Part shown: positions 35,279 to 44,387 of the stretch, piece after piece
Position numbering within the stretch: position 1 is the first letter of the stretch
Layout of the letters: each line of letters starts with the position of its first letter
DNA from: Streptomyces sp. PH10-H1
Lineage (GTDB): Bacteria; Actinomycetota; Actinomycetes; Streptomycetales; Streptomycetaceae
Assembly (NCBI RefSeq): GCF_030063355.1
Contig: NZ_JASISZ010000013.1
Span: 58,992 to 122,991 of the forward strand
Direction of reading: 5' to 3'
Length of the DNA stretch: 64,000 bases
The notes under the pieces: generated by a model
The model's input: the letters and a program-made list of their open reading frames with translations, nothing else
Databases searched by the model: none
Told to the model about the DNA's origin: nothing
Position numbers and translations under genes: made by a program

Positions 35279-35352
35279 CGCGGGGTGGAGCAGCTCGGTA
35301 GCTCGCTGGGCTCATAACCCAGAGGTCGCAGGTTCAAATCCTGTCCCCGCTA
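35279..35352 (+). tRNA. Initiator tRNA-fMet(CAU)
   Basis: 74 nt. The loop CTCATAA (CAT) with three G:C pairs (GGG/CCC) next to the loop is the initiator hallmark. The acceptor CGCGGGG/CCCCGC leaves C1 opposite T72 unpaired, as required for formylation. CCA is not encoded. Confidence 0.95.
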
Positions 35353-35360
35353 CGACGATC

Positions 35361-35390
35361 ACAGGCTCGGCACGAAAGTGCCGGGCCTGT
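35361..35390 (+). terminator. Hairpin after tRNA-fMet
   Basis: ACAGGC/TCGGCAC pairs with GTGCCG/GGCCTGT around a GAAA tetraloop, then GGTGTTT. Confidence 0.8.
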
Positions 35391-35435
35391 GGTGTTTCCG
35401 GGCTCCCGTGGTGCGGAGCGGCTAGGGTCGGCCGG

Positions 35436-35807
35436 GTGGTGGCGATGACTGCGCGGGGGCTGAAGGCGGCGTGTCTGGCGATGCCGGGCGCCGTGGAGGA
35501 GTTTCCGTTCTCCCGTTATCCGGAGCTCTCGACGTTCAAGGTGGCGGGGAAGATCTTCGCGCTGAGCGCGCTGGGGGAGGATCCGCTCACGGTGAGCCTC
35601 AAATGCGATCCGGAGATCGCCGGGCAGTTGCGGGCGGAGTACCCGTCGATCATTCCGGGATACCACCTCAACAAGCGGCACTGGAACACGGTGGCGCTCG
35701 ACGGGTCGCTGCCGGCCCGGATGGTGCGGGAGATGATCGAGGACTCGTACGACCTGGTGGTGGCCTCCCTGCCGCGGGCGGTGCGGCTCACGTACGACTC
35801 CAGCTGA
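35436..35807 (+). CDS. MmcQ/YjbR-family protein
   Basis: 123 residues from GTG at 35436 with AGGG 8 nt upstream; ATG at 35445 is equally possible. The MmcQ/YjbR fold is clear: LAMPGAVEEFPF, FKVAGKIFAL, SLKCDPEIAGQLRAEYPSI, PGYHLNKRHWNTVALDG, MVREMIEDSYDLVVASLP. The family has a double-wing fold and is often called DNA-binding, but its role is unproven. The last codons (LTYDSS) are duplicated in degenerate form downstream to about 35865. Confidence 0.88.
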   Translation: MVAMTARGLKAACLAMPGAVEEFPFSRYPELSTFKVAGKIFALSALGEDPLTVSLKCDPEIAGQLRAEYPSIIPGYHLNKRHWNTVALDGSLPARMVREMIEDSYDLVVASLPRAVRLTYDSS

Positions 35808-35892
35808 TCACCGTCGGCTCCCGCTGTTCACGTACGACTCGCGCTGTTCACCTACGACTCGCGCTGACGCCGGCTGCCGGCCCGATGCGCGG

Positions 35893-36768
35893 TCACCAGC
35901 TCGACTCGACGTAGAGCGTCAGTTGGGGGATGTCGTCCGCGCCGCACAGCCGCAGGACGCGGGCGTGGGTGGGCGGGCAGTGGACGGCGAGGCGGGCGGT
36001 GGGGGAGAGACCCGCGGCGAGCCGGATGAGGGTGGTGGCGCAGTGGGCGTCGATGAAGGACAGGGCGGTCAGGTCGATGAGGCGCGGTGGCGGTCCCGGG
36101 CCGCGCAGGGACTTCCGCAGGTCCGCGTCGAACTGCTCGCGGGTGGCGAGGTCGGCGTTGCCCGCGAGGTGCAGGATGGTTCCGGTCCGGGTGATGTGCA
36201 GGGCGTCGAGGGACGGTAGGACCTCGGTGGGATGGGCGGCGTTCACCCGGCACATCAGTTCGGGTGGGAACAGCCGGAGGTCGTACTCGCAGATGGCCGT
36301 GAAGCCGATGTCGGCGAAGAGCGGGGTGAGTCCCGTCTCGTAGTCGACGAGCTCCTGGTGGTCGACGCCGGGCTCCAGCGCCCAGGACATGTCGCCGGTG
36401 GCGCGCAGCCCGCTGAAGCCCATCATGTTGGCGTTCTCGGTGAACTCGATCCAGGTGGCGGCGCGGCCCTCGGGGTCGAATCCGCGCTCCGGGTCGTAGC
36501 CGGGGATCTCGTTGATGACCAGGAGCCGGTCGTCGCGCAGCGCCTGGGCGGCGGGGACGCCGTGCTCGGCGAGCCGGACGGCCGTCTCCTCGGGGGTGGT
36601 GCCGGGGCCGGCGAAGAGGATCACCCGTTCGCCGAGGCAGAGGCCGGCCTCGGTGAAGGCGGCGCGGATCGCCCAGCGTGCCTCATGGCTGTCGAAGCCC
36701 AGGCAGGCGTGATCGCCGGACGCCATGCGGTCGACGGAAACGGTGTGAGGGACGGCGCCACTGTCCAT
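35893..36768 (-). CDS. MEDS-STAS sensor/anti-sigma-antagonist-like protein
   Basis: 291 residues. The N-terminal MEDS domain (about 10-185), an AAA-like DcmR sensory module, starts SGDHACLGFDSHEARWAI with a conserved His/Cys block. The C-terminal STAS domain (about 195-290) includes LIDLTALSFIDAHCATTLI. In phosphorylated antagonists this loop is typically DS(A)G; here it reads DAHC, so the usual phosphoserine is missing. Such proteins are common in Streptomyces and probably sense small molecules or redox state. Upstream lies a triple GTTGGGCAAC array. Confidence 0.85.
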   Translation of the reverse strand: MDSGAVPHTVSVDRMASGDHACLGFDSHEARWAIRAAFTEAGLCLGERVILFAGPGTTPEETAVRLAEHGVPAAQALRDDRLLVINEIPGYDPERGFDPEGRAATWIEFTENANMMGFSGLRATGDMSWALEPGVDHQELVDYETGLTPLFADIGFTAICEYDLRLFPPELMCRVNAAHPTEVLPSLDALHITRTGTILHLAGNADLATREQFDADLRKSLRGPGPPPRLIDLTALSFIDAHCATTLIRLAAGLSPTARLAVHCPPTHARVLRLCGADDIPQLTLYVESSW

Positions 36769-36912
36769 GCGGTGAACGTACCTCCGTTCGCCGGGAGACG
36801 GAGGTCAGCCGATCGGTTTCGTAGGAATCAGACAAGGAGCGTCGCACCGGTGATCATAACCAGCCTTATTCATCACGAATGTGACGGAATATCATAAACC
36901 TTGCAAGCGTGG

Positions 36913-36984
36913 ACAGTTGGGCAACACACTCTGTCCATCAGTGCAGTTGGGCAACGCCGCTACCTTCAGCCCCAGTTGGGCAAC
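36913..36984. promoter_or_regulatory. Three CAGTTGGGCAAC dyads at about 30-bp spacing
   Basis: Identical 12-mers at 36914-36925, 36944-36955 and 36973-36984, each with GTTG-N2-CAAC dyad symmetry. The start-to-start distances of 30 and 29 bp are close to three helical turns. They lie 146-216 bp upstream of the MEDS-STAS start and just after the stop of the FMN reductase gene. Confidence 0.7.
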
Positions 36985-36996
36985 AGGCCGACGGCA

Positions 36997-37581
36997 TCAG
37001 TCAGTTGAGGTGAGCAGCGCGGTGAGTGCGTTCCGGAGATCCTCGCGGGCCGCTTCGTCCGTGATGACGCCGACTCCGTCGAGGACGGCCACCTTATTGC
37101 CCACGAAGGCGACTTCACGGCAGGCGTCGGCCACGACCCGGGCCGACATCGTGCTCAGCGTCTCGCGCAGTTGCGCGTGGGCGTAGGGGCCGCCGACCTG
37201 GAGCGGGGAGGCGGTCACCACCGCGAACGGTCTGTCGATCATCTCAGCTCCGCTGACCAGCCAGTCGAGGGCGTTCTTCAGCGAACCCGGCACGCCGTGG
37301 GCGTACTCGGGGCTGACGATGAGGACGGCCCCGGCCGAGCCGACGGCCGCCCGCAGCTCCGCCACCGGGGGCGGCGACGACATGCCCTCCCGGTCCATGT
37401 CCGGGTTGAAGTGCGGAAGTCCGGCGAGCGCGTCGTAGACGGCAGTTGTGGTGCCGGGCGGGACGAGGCCGAGCAGCGCCCGCAGCAGCGTCGAGTTGCT
37501 GGAGGCGGCGCGCAGGCTGCCGGAGACGGCGAGGAGTCGCGTGCCGGACAGTCGCGTACCGGACAGTCGCGTGCCGGACAT
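36997..37581 (-). CDS. NAD(P)H-dependent FMN reductase
   Basis: 194 residues from ATG at 37581, sharing its A with the stop of the upstream gene (TGATG). Flavodoxin-like fold: LLAVSGSLRAASSNS phosphate-binding loop, then IVSPEYAHGVPGSLKNALDWLVSG, the NADPH-dependent FMN reductase signature. The first 16 residues are a threefold SGTRL repeat from a 15-nt tandem repeat, which probably extends the native N-terminus. It is coupled to the truncated F420 oxidoreductase gene. Confidence 0.9.
   Translation of the reverse strand: MSGTRLSGTRLSGTRLLAVSGSLRAASSNSTLLRALLGLVPPGTTTAVYDALAGLPHFNPDMDREGMSSPPPVAELRAAVGSAGAVLIVSPEYAHGVPGSLKNALDWLVSGAEMIDRPFAVVTASPLQVGGPYAHAQLRETLSTMSARVVADACREVAFVGNKVAVLDGVGVITDEAAREDLRNALTALLTSTD
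37533..37578 (-). repeat. 15-nt tandem repeat encoding SGTRL x3
   Basis: Three copies of a unit encoding Ser-Gly-Thr-Arg-Leu (AGTCGCGTGCCGGAC on the plus strand; one copy has GTACC) at the extreme 5' end of the FMN reductase gene. Confidence 0.85.
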
Positions 37582-38042
37582 CAGGCCAGCACTCCGGCCA
37601 GCCGGCGCCACTCGGGGCGGGTCAGGGCTGACCGGCCCTGGCCGTTGACGATCTGCAGGGCCACATGGTCGGCGCCGGCCGTGTGGAAGGCGTCGATCCG
37701 GCGGCGGATGCGATCGTCGTCGCCCCACGCGAAGACGGTGTCGATCAGCCGGTCGCTGCCGCCGTCGGTGAAGTCGGCCTCCTCGAAGCCGAGTCGGAGG
37801 AAACTGTTGGTGTAGTTCGGCAGCGTCAGATAGATGGAAGCGTGCTCGACCGAGCTGCTGCCGCCCAGCCAGATCGCGCCGAAGCCCAGCTCGTCCAGCT
37901 CGGCCGCCGCCTCGGCGATCCCGCCGCGCAGCCGCGGTTCATCCGAGCGCAGCGCGGAGTTCCAGATGCCGTACCGGCCGATGGACTCCTTGGTGCGCGC
38001 GATGGCGCTGTCGTCGCTGCCGCTGCTGTCCTTGCTGCCCAT
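37581..38042 (-). pseudogene. F420-dependent LLM-class oxidoreductase with large in-frame deletion
   Basis: 153 residues; intact relatives are about 280-300. Residues 21-68 match the barrel N-terminus (IGRYGIWNSALRSDEPRLRG to GSSSVEHA) and 69-153 match the C-terminus (SIYLTLPNYTNSFLRLGFEEADF to QIVNGQG). The central roughly 140 residues of the TIM barrel are missing, with the frame kept; the junction is near 37838. Start codon and AGGGGAG site survive, and translation couples to the FMN reductase. It cannot form the normal barrel, so I call it a probable pseudogene, though a product may still be made. Confidence 0.82.
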
Positions 38043-38240
38043 GTGCCGGCTCCCCTGGGTTTCGGTGCGTGCACCGAGCAACCAGGCGGGCGATGGCCCT
38101 ATTCCGCCGCCGCCGATCCCCGCCGCCGATCCCGTCCGCTGATCCCGGCCATCCGTCGCCGGCTCCTCGTCCGGCCGTTTCTCAGGGAATTCACAGGTAT
38201 CCGAAAGAGTGCTCTCAGGGCCCCCTCGCAGGGTGGTCCC

Positions 38241-38981
38241 ATGCCTTCCATCCCCGCTGCCGCCGCCGATCTCGCCCGTCCCGACGGGTCCCCGGTGCGC
38301 GTTCTCGTCGTCGACGATGAGGCGGCCCTCTCCGACCTGCTGTCCATGGCTCTGCGCTACGAGGGCTGGGAGGTCCGTACCGCGGCCGACGGCGCCGGCG
38401 CGCTGCGCGTGGCCCGCGACACCCGCCCCGACGCCGTCGTGCTCGACGTGATGCTGCCCGACATGGACGGCCTGGAGGTACTGGCCCGGCTGCGCCGCGA
38501 CACCCCGAACGTGCCGGTGCTCTTCCTCACCGCCAAGGACGCGGTCGAGGAGCGGATCGCGGGACTGACGGCGGGCGGCGACGACTATGTGACGAAGCCG
38601 TTCAGCCTGGAGGAGGTCGTGGCCCGGCTGCGCGGCCTGCTGCGCCGCTCGGGCGCGGCCGCCGCGCGGAGCGAGTCCATGCTGGTCATCGGCGATCTCG
38701 TACTGAACGAGGACAGCCACGAGGTGTACCGGGGCGACGACTCGATCCACCTCACCGCGACCGAGTTCGAGCTGCTGCGGTTCCTGATGCGCAATCCGCG
38801 CCGGGTGCTCAGCAAGGCGCAGATACTCGACCGGGTCTGGTCGTACGACTTCGGCGGCCAGGCCAATGTCGTCGAGCTCTACATCTCCTACCTGCGGCGG
38901 AAGATCGACGCCGGACGCGCCCCGATGATCCACACCCGGCGGGGGGCGGGGTATCTGATCAAGCCGGGCGAGACGGCGTGA
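38241..38981 (+). CDS. OmpR-family response regulator
   Basis: 246 residues. Receiver (about 18-130) with the acidic pair VVDDE, phosphoacceptor Asp69 (VVLDVMLPDMDG) and Lys in DYVTKPF; winged-helix output domain (about 150-240) with HLTATEFELLRFLMRNPRRVLSKAQILDRVW. The sensor kinase gene overlaps its stop by 4 nt (GTGA). Two glycosyltransferase genes follow closely on the same strand, so envelope-related control is possible. The N-terminus is Ala-rich. Confidence 0.94.
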   Translation: MPSIPAAAADLARPDGSPVRVLVVDDEAALSDLLSMALRYEGWEVRTAADGAGALRVARDTRPDAVVLDVMLPDMDGLEVLARLRRDTPNVPVLFLTAKDAVEERIAGLTAGGDDYVTKPFSLEEVVARLRGLLRRSGAAAARSESMLVIGDLVLNEDSHEVYRGDDSIHLTATEFELLRFLMRNPRRVLSKAQILDRVWSYDFGGQANVVELYISYLRRKIDAGRAPMIHTRRGAGYLIKPGETA

Positions 38982-40594
38982 CGGCCTTCCGGCGGCGGCC
39001 CGGGTCCCTCAAGCGGCCCTGGTCGCTCCGGCGCCGCCTGGTGGTGTCGTCCGTCGCGCTGGTCGCCGTGGTGTGCGCGGTGATCGGCACCGTCACGGCG
39101 ATCGCCCTTCACACCTATCTGTACGCGCAGCTGGACACCCAGCTCGCCGCCGTCGCGCACCGTGCGGCGGGACCGCCCCCCGAGGCGAACCTCTCGCAGC
39201 ACCCGAGGCCCACCAGCAACCTGGGGTTCGTCATCGGCGGTGGCCAGCCTCTCGGCACGATCGGCGCCAAGGTCGGCGACGGCCGGATCACCGATACCGC
39301 GATCAGCGCCCAGCAGGAGAGCGGCAACGACGGGCCGCTGGTGAGGCCCGAACCGCTCACCGCCGAGGAGACCGCGGCGCTGAGCGCCCTGTCCCTCGAC
39401 GGCGCCGCGCACAGCATCGACATCCCCGGCCTCGGCACCTACCGCATGCAGTCGGTCGCGACGCAGAACGGGACCTACCTCGTCGGCATCCGGGCCTCCG
39501 GGGCGCAGGACACGCTCAACACCCTCGTCTGGGTGGAGGTGTGCGTGACCGCCGCCGGGCTCGCGGCGGCCGGACTCGCCGGTACCGCCCTGATCCGTAT
39601 CTCCCTCCAACCGCTGCGCCGCGTCGCCGCCACCGCGTCGCGGGTCTCCGAACTCACCCTGCACCGTGGCGAAGTGGCGCTCCACGAACGTGTGCCGGAG
39701 GGGGACACCGACCCCCGCACCGAGGTGGGGCAGGTCGGCGCGTCCCTCAACCGGATGCTGGGGCACGTCGGTTCGGCACTGCACGCCCGGCAGGAGAGCG
39801 AGACGCGGGTCCGGCAGTTCGTCGCCGACGCCAGCCATGAGCTGCGGACGCCGCTCGCCTCGATCCGCGGTTACGCGGAGCTGACGCGGCGCGGCCGGGA
39901 GGACATAGGCCCCGACACCCGGCACGCGCTGGGCCGTATCGAGTCCGAGGCGGGCCGGATGACGACGCTGGTCGAGGACCTGCTGCTGCTCGCCCGCCTC
40001 GACGCGGGGCGGCCGCTGCGCCTCGCGGACACGGACCTGTCACCGCTCGTCGTGGACGCGGTCAGCGACGCACGGGCGGCGGGGCCCGGTCACGTATGGC
40101 GGCTGGACCTGCCCGACGAGCCGGCCGCCGTCCTCGGGGACGCGGAGCGGCTGCAGCAGGTGCTGGCCAATCTGCTGGCCAACGCCCGTACCCACACCCC
40201 GCCCGGTACGACGGTCACCGCGCGGGTCACCCGGATCTCCCGGACCACCCGGGATCCGCGGGTCACCCGGGTCGCCCAGGCCGCGCGACCGGGCGGCAGG
40301 CAGCAGGGTGACGGCGTACTGCTCCAGGTCGTCGACGACGGTCCCGGTATCCCGCCCGACCTCCAGCCGTACATCTTCGAACGATTCGCGCGCGGTGACG
40401 TGTCCCGCGCGCGGGGTTCCGGTTCGGGCTCCACCGGCCTCGGGCTGGCGATCGTGCACGCGGTGGTCGCGGCGCACGGCGGCCGGGTGTGGGTCGACAG
40501 CACTCCCGGCCGTACCGCGTTCGGTGTTCACCTCCAGGACCACCCCGGGGCACGACTCTCACAGCAGGACCTCAGGTTCACCACAAGGTCGTGA
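38978..40594 (+). CDS. Membrane sensor histidine kinase
   Basis: 538 residues, GTG start overlapping the regulator stop. Helices at about 21-45 and 182-204 flank an extracytoplasmic sensor of about 135 residues. HAMP-type linker, DHp with His287 (FVADASHELRTPLASIRGY), then N-box (ANLLANARTHTPPG), G1 (VVDDGPGIPP) and G2 (GSGSTGLGLAI). An insert of about 25 residues with repeated RxTR motifs (TRISRTTRDPRVTRVAQAAR) lies between N-box and G1. Phosphorylates the adjacent OmpR regulator; signal unknown. Confidence 0.93.
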   Translation: MTAFRRRPGSLKRPWSLRRRLVVSSVALVAVVCAVIGTVTAIALHTYLYAQLDTQLAAVAHRAAGPPPEANLSQHPRPTSNLGFVIGGGQPLGTIGAKVGDGRITDTAISAQQESGNDGPLVRPEPLTAEETAALSALSLDGAAHSIDIPGLGTYRMQSVATQNGTYLVGIRASGAQDTLNTLVWVEVCVTAAGLAAAGLAGTALIRISLQPLRRVAATASRVSELTLHRGEVALHERVPEGDTDPRTEVGQVGASLNRMLGHVGSALHARQESETRVRQFVADASHELRTPLASIRGYAELTRRGREDIGPDTRHALGRIESEAGRMTTLVEDLLLLARLDAGRPLRLADTDLSPLVVDAVSDARAAGPGHVWRLDLPDEPAAVLGDAERLQQVLANLLANARTHTPPGTTVTARVTRISRTTRDPRVTRVAQAARPGGRQQGDGVLLQVVDDGPGIPPDLQPYIFERFARGDVSRARGSGSGSTGLGLAIVHAVVAAHGGRVWVDSTPGRTAFGVHLQDHPGARLSQQDLRFTTRS

Positions 40595-40619
40595 CAGCGC
40601 GGCGGCGGAGCGTCGGGGC

Positions 40620-42008
40620 ATGCGCACTCACCTCGGCACTCTGCCGTCCCGGCAGCACCTGCCGGTCGCACAAAGCGACCCGGTGCTCGATGTCGTGATC
40701 CCCGTCCACAACGAGGAGAACGATCTCGAGCCCTGCGTCAGGCGGTTGCACGCTCACCTGGCCGGCACCTTCCCCTATCCCTTCCGGATCACCATCGCGG
40801 ACAACGCGAGTACGGACCTCACGGAGGCCGTGGCGAAGTCCCTCGCGTCGGAGATTCCCGAGGTCGAATCCTTCCGCCTCGACCAGAAGGGGCGCGGGCG
40901 GGCCCTGCGGGCGGTCTGGACGGAGTCCGAGGCGCCCGTACTCGCCTACATGGATGTCGATCTGTCGACCGACCTGAACGCACTGCTGCCGCTGGTCGCC
41001 CCGTTGATCTCCGGCCACTCCGACCTGGCGATCGGCTCCCGGCTGGCCCGTAGCTCACGCGTCGTACGGGGAGCGAAGCGGGAGTTCATCTCCCGTATGT
41101 ACAACCTGATCCTGCGCGGCTCGCTCGCCGCCCGCTTCTCCGACGCGCAGTGCGGATTCAAGGCGATCCGCAAGGACGTCGCCGAGCGGCTGCTGCCGAT
41201 GGTGGAGGACACCGGCTGGTTCTTCGACACCGAGCTGCTGGTGCTCGCCGAACGCGCCGGACTGCGGATCCACGAGGTACCGGTCGACTGGGTCGACGAC
41301 CCCGACAGCGCCGTGGACATCCTCCGCACGGCCACCGACGACCTCAAGGGCGTCTGGCGCGTGGGCCGGGCGCTCGCCACCGGCGGGCTGGCGCTCGACC
41401 GGCTGCGCCGCCCCTTCGGCGACGATCCGCGGGACCGCGAACTGGGCGGCGTACCACCGGGGCTGGCCAGGCAGCTGGTCGGATTCTGCGTCGTCGGCGT
41501 GCTGAGCACCCTCGTCTACCTGGCGCTGTACTCGCTCTTCCGGCTCGGGCTCGGCTCGCAGCCCGCCAACGCGGCGGCGCTGCTGCTCTCCGCGATCGGC
41601 AACACCGCGGCCAACCGCCGCCTCACGTTCGGCGTCCGGGGCCGGGAGCAGGCCGTCCGCCACCAGGCGCAGGGCCTGGTCGTCTTCGCGATCGGCCTCG
41701 CCCTGACCAGCGGCTCGCTGGCCGCCCTGCAGACCGCCAACACCCTCCCCGCGCACAGTACGGAGCTGGCCGTCCTCATCGCGGCCAACCTCGCAGCGAC
41801 GGTGCTGCGCTTCCTGCTCTTCCGCGCCTGGGTCTTCCCGGCCCGGGCCGACCGGGACCGGACCTCCGTGCCCGTACTCACCGCCGTGCCGGATCTCGGC
41901 CCCGACCTCGACCCGGCGAACGAATCCACCTACGACCCCACTTACGACCCCTCCTACGACCCCGACCCCGAACCCGCCTACGACTCCGACCTGAGGAGCG
42001 CACGATGA
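40620..42008 (+). CDS. GT2 glycosyltransferase-GtrA fusion
   Basis: 462 residues from ATG at 40620. The N-terminal GT-A domain has VVIPVHNEENDLEPCV, ADNASTD and YMDVDLSTDL (DXD-like) motifs of dolichol/polyprenyl-phosphate sugar transferases. The C-terminal GtrA-like part (about 285-410) has about four membrane helices. It likely loads a sugar onto a polyprenyl carrier and helps flip it. The last 30 residues are a degenerate repeat (YDPTYDPSYDPDPEP). The next glycosyltransferase starts inside its stop codon. Confidence 0.9.
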   Translation: MRTHLGTLPSRQHLPVAQSDPVLDVVIPVHNEENDLEPCVRRLHAHLAGTFPYPFRITIADNASTDLTEAVAKSLASEIPEVESFRLDQKGRGRALRAVWTESEAPVLAYMDVDLSTDLNALLPLVAPLISGHSDLAIGSRLARSSRVVRGAKREFISRMYNLILRGSLAARFSDAQCGFKAIRKDVAERLLPMVEDTGWFFDTELLVLAERAGLRIHEVPVDWVDDPDSAVDILRTATDDLKGVWRVGRALATGGLALDRLRRPFGDDPRDRELGGVPPGLARQLVGFCVVGVLSTLVYLALYSLFRLGLGSQPANAAALLLSAIGNTAANRRLTFGVRGREQAVRHQAQGLVVFAIGLALTSGSLAALQTANTLPAHSTELAVLIAANLAATVLRFLLFRAWVFPARADRDRTSVPVLTAVPDLGPDLDPANESTYDPTYDPSYDPDPEPAYDSDLRSAR

Positions 42009-44215
42009 CTGCGCCGAGCAGCACCCCTTCCAGCCCGCGGCAGCAGCCCTTCGCGGAGCCCGCGCCGGTGACCCGTAGCGCGGTGCCCGATCACGCGCAG
42101 CCGCCCGGTGCACCGGTGTCGTATGGCCCGCGCGGACCGCGCGGAGTCACCGACCGCGTCTGGAGGGGCCGTCCCGAGGACGCCCGCTGGGTGCGTCCCG
42201 CGTTCCTGGCGCTGCTGGCCGTGACCGCGGCGCTGTACCTGTGGGACCTGAGCGTGTCCGGATACGCCAACTCCTTCTACTCCGCGGCCGTTCAGGCGGG
42301 CAGCGAGAGTTGGAAGGCGCTCTTCTTCGGCTCGTCCGACGCGGCGAACTCGATCACCGTCGACAAGCCGCCGGCCGCGCTCTGGCCAATCGCCGTCGCC
42401 GTCCGGATCTTCGGCCTCGACTCGTGGTCGATCCTGGTCCCCGAGGCGCTGATGGGCGTCGCGACGGTGGGGGTGCTCTACGCCGCCGTACGCCGCCGCT
42501 TCAGCCCGGCGGCCGGCCTCATCGCGGGCGGCGCGCTGGCGATCACCCCGGTCGCCGCGCTGATGTTCCGCTTCAACAACCCGGACGCACTTCTCGCGCT
42601 GCTGATGACCGTCGCCGTCTACTGCGTGCTGCGCGCGCTCGAAGGCGCGCGGACGAAGTGGCTGGTCTGGGCGGGTGTCGCCTTCGGTCTCGCGTTCCTG
42701 ACCAAGACGCTGCAGGCGTTCCTCATCCTTCCGCCGCTCGCGCTCGTCTACGCGGTCTTCGCGCCGACGACCGTACGCCGTCGCATCGGCCAACTGGCGC
42801 TGGCCGGGCTGGCGTTGGTCGTCTCCGGCGGCTGGTGGGTGGCGATCGTCGAGCTGTGGCCCGCCTCGTCCCGTCCGTACATCGGCGGCTCGCAGGACAA
42901 CAGCTTCCTGTCGCTGACCTTCGGCTACAACGGCTTCGGCCGGATCACCGGCAATGAGACCGGCAGCGTCGGCGGCGGTGGAGCGGGTGGCGCGCAGGGC
43001 GGCAGCATGTGGGGTGCGACGGGCATCACCCGGCTGTTCGACGGTGACATGGGCGGCCAGATCGCCTGGCTGCTGCCGGCCGCGTTCCTGCTGCTCGTCG
43101 CGGGGCTGTGGCTGACCCGGCGGGCCCCGCGTACCGACACCCGGCGGGCGGCGTTCCTCGTCTGGGGCGGTTCGATGCTGATGACCTTCGCGGTCTTCAG
43201 CTTCATGTCGGGCATCTTCCACCAGTACTACAACATCGCACTGGCCCCCTATATCGCCGCCATCGTCGGCATGGGCGCCACGACGCTATGGGAGAAGCGG
43301 TCGCACCTCGCCGCCGCGGCGGCGCTCACCGTGACGGCCGCGGGCACCGGCTACTGGGCGTACGTCCTGCTGGGCCGTTCGTCCGACTGGCACCCGTGGC
43401 TGCGCTGGGCGGTGCTGGCCGGCGGTCTGCTGGCGGCGGCCGGACTGCTGCTGGCGGTACGGCTGGGCCGGCGGATCGCGGCGGTGGCGGCCGGTGTCGG
43501 TATCGCGGCGGCGCTCGCCGCCCCGTTCGCGTACACCCTCAACACCGTCGGCACCGGGCACGCCGGTTCCATCGTGACGGCGGGCCCGAGCGTCCAGGGC
43601 GGCATGGGCGGCATGCGTGGCGGCGTCGGAATGCCGCCGGGCACGGCCGGCGGCCGGAACGGCCAGGCCGGGCCGGGCCAGGGGCAACAGGGCGGCACGG
43701 GCGGCACTGGCGGTTTCCCCGGTGGCGGCCAGCGGCCGACGATGCCGGGCGGTACCCAGAACGGCCGGCCCCAGAACGGCCAGACCCTGCCAGGCCAGGG
43801 CGGGACCGACGGCGGCGGCCGCGGTGGTGGCGGTATGGGCGGACTGCTCGGCGGCGCCAGCGTCAGCTCCGCCATGAAGGCGCTGCTGGAGAAGAACGCC
43901 TCGGACTACACCTGGGTCGTGGCGGCCATCGGTTCGCAGAACTCCGCGAGCTACCAATTGGCCATCGGCGACCCGGTCATGGCCATCGGCGGCTTCAACG
44001 GCAGCGACCCGTCGCCGACGCTCGCCCAGTTCAAGAAGTACGTGAGCGAGGGGAAGATCCACTACTTCATCGCGGCGAGCCAGGGCGGCGGTGGCGGCGG
44101 TATGGGCGGCCAGGGCACGTCCGCCCAGATCGCCACCTGGGTCGAGTCCGCGTTCACCAAGAAGACCGTCGGCACCACAACGGTCTACGACCTGACCACC
44201 CCGGCAATGAGCTGA
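42005..44215 (+). CDS. GT39/ArnT-like membrane glycosyltransferase
   Basis: 736 residues; ATG overlaps the GtrA-fusion stop (ATGA). After a Pro-rich start, about 11 membrane helices hold the PMT-type fold with ITVDKPPAALWPIA, where the Asp fits the catalytic first-loop acid. An extracytoplasmic Gly/Gln/Met-rich stretch (about 525-620) precedes a compact C-terminal domain (MKALLEKNASDYTWVVAAIGS). It probably transfers sugar from the polyprenyl carrier made by the GT2-GtrA protein to an envelope acceptor. A perfect terminator follows at 44263. Confidence 0.9.
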   Translation: MTAPSSTPSSPRQQPFAEPAPVTRSAVPDHAQPPGAPVSYGPRGPRGVTDRVWRGRPEDARWVRPAFLALLAVTAALYLWDLSVSGYANSFYSAAVQAGSESWKALFFGSSDAANSITVDKPPAALWPIAVAVRIFGLDSWSILVPEALMGVATVGVLYAAVRRRFSPAAGLIAGGALAITPVAALMFRFNNPDALLALLMTVAVYCVLRALEGARTKWLVWAGVAFGLAFLTKTLQAFLILPPLALVYAVFAPTTVRRRIGQLALAGLALVVSGGWWVAIVELWPASSRPYIGGSQDNSFLSLTFGYNGFGRITGNETGSVGGGGAGGAQGGSMWGATGITRLFDGDMGGQIAWLLPAAFLLLVAGLWLTRRAPRTDTRRAAFLVWGGSMLMTFAVFSFMSGIFHQYYNIALAPYIAAIVGMGATTLWEKRSHLAAAAALTVTAAGTGYWAYVLLGRSSDWHPWLRWAVLAGGLLAAAGLLLAVRLGRRIAAVAAGVGIAAALAAPFAYTLNTVGTGHAGSIVTAGPSVQGGMGGMRGGVGMPPGTAGGRNGQAGPGQGQQGGTGGTGGFPGGGQRPTMPGGTQNGRPQNGQTLPGQGGTDGGGRGGGGMGGLLGGASVSSAMKALLEKNASDYTWVVAAIGSQNSASYQLAIGDPVMAIGGFNGSDPSPTLAQFKKYVSEGKIHYFIAASQGGGGGGMGGQGTSAQIATWVESAFTKKTVGTTTVYDLTTPAMS

Positions 44216-44262
44216 CCTGAGGCCTCCGGGCCACTCAGTTCTCATCTCCCAGGCCACCTCCC

Positions 44263-44305
44263 AGGCGGTACCCGCAGGCGCTGACCTGCGGGTACCGCCT
44301 ATTTT
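44263..44305 (+). terminator. Intrinsic terminator of the two-component/glycosyltransferase operon
   Basis: Perfect 16-bp stem AGGCGGTACCCGCAGG with loop CGCTGA, followed by ATTTTC. Confidence 0.9.
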
Positions 44306-44316
44306 CATATTTCCCT

Positions 44317-44329
44317 TGTACGACGTACA
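44317..44329. promoter_or_regulatory. Palindromic candidate operator TGTAC-GAC-GTACA
   Basis: Perfect 13-bp dyad, followed by TATATGG and GCGTATAACGC in an A+T-richer stretch, 59 nt before the small-protein start. Likely control region of the small gene and tetR. Confidence 0.5.
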
Positions 44330-44387
44330 GGATTAGATATATGGCGTATAACGCAGCTCCTCATACACCGTATAAGGAGCCCGTCTC

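Noticed and set aside
36913..36984. CRISPR array from the three 12-bp repeats
   Set aside because: Repeats are too short, only three copies exist, there are no cas genes, and the spacing fits operator phasing better.
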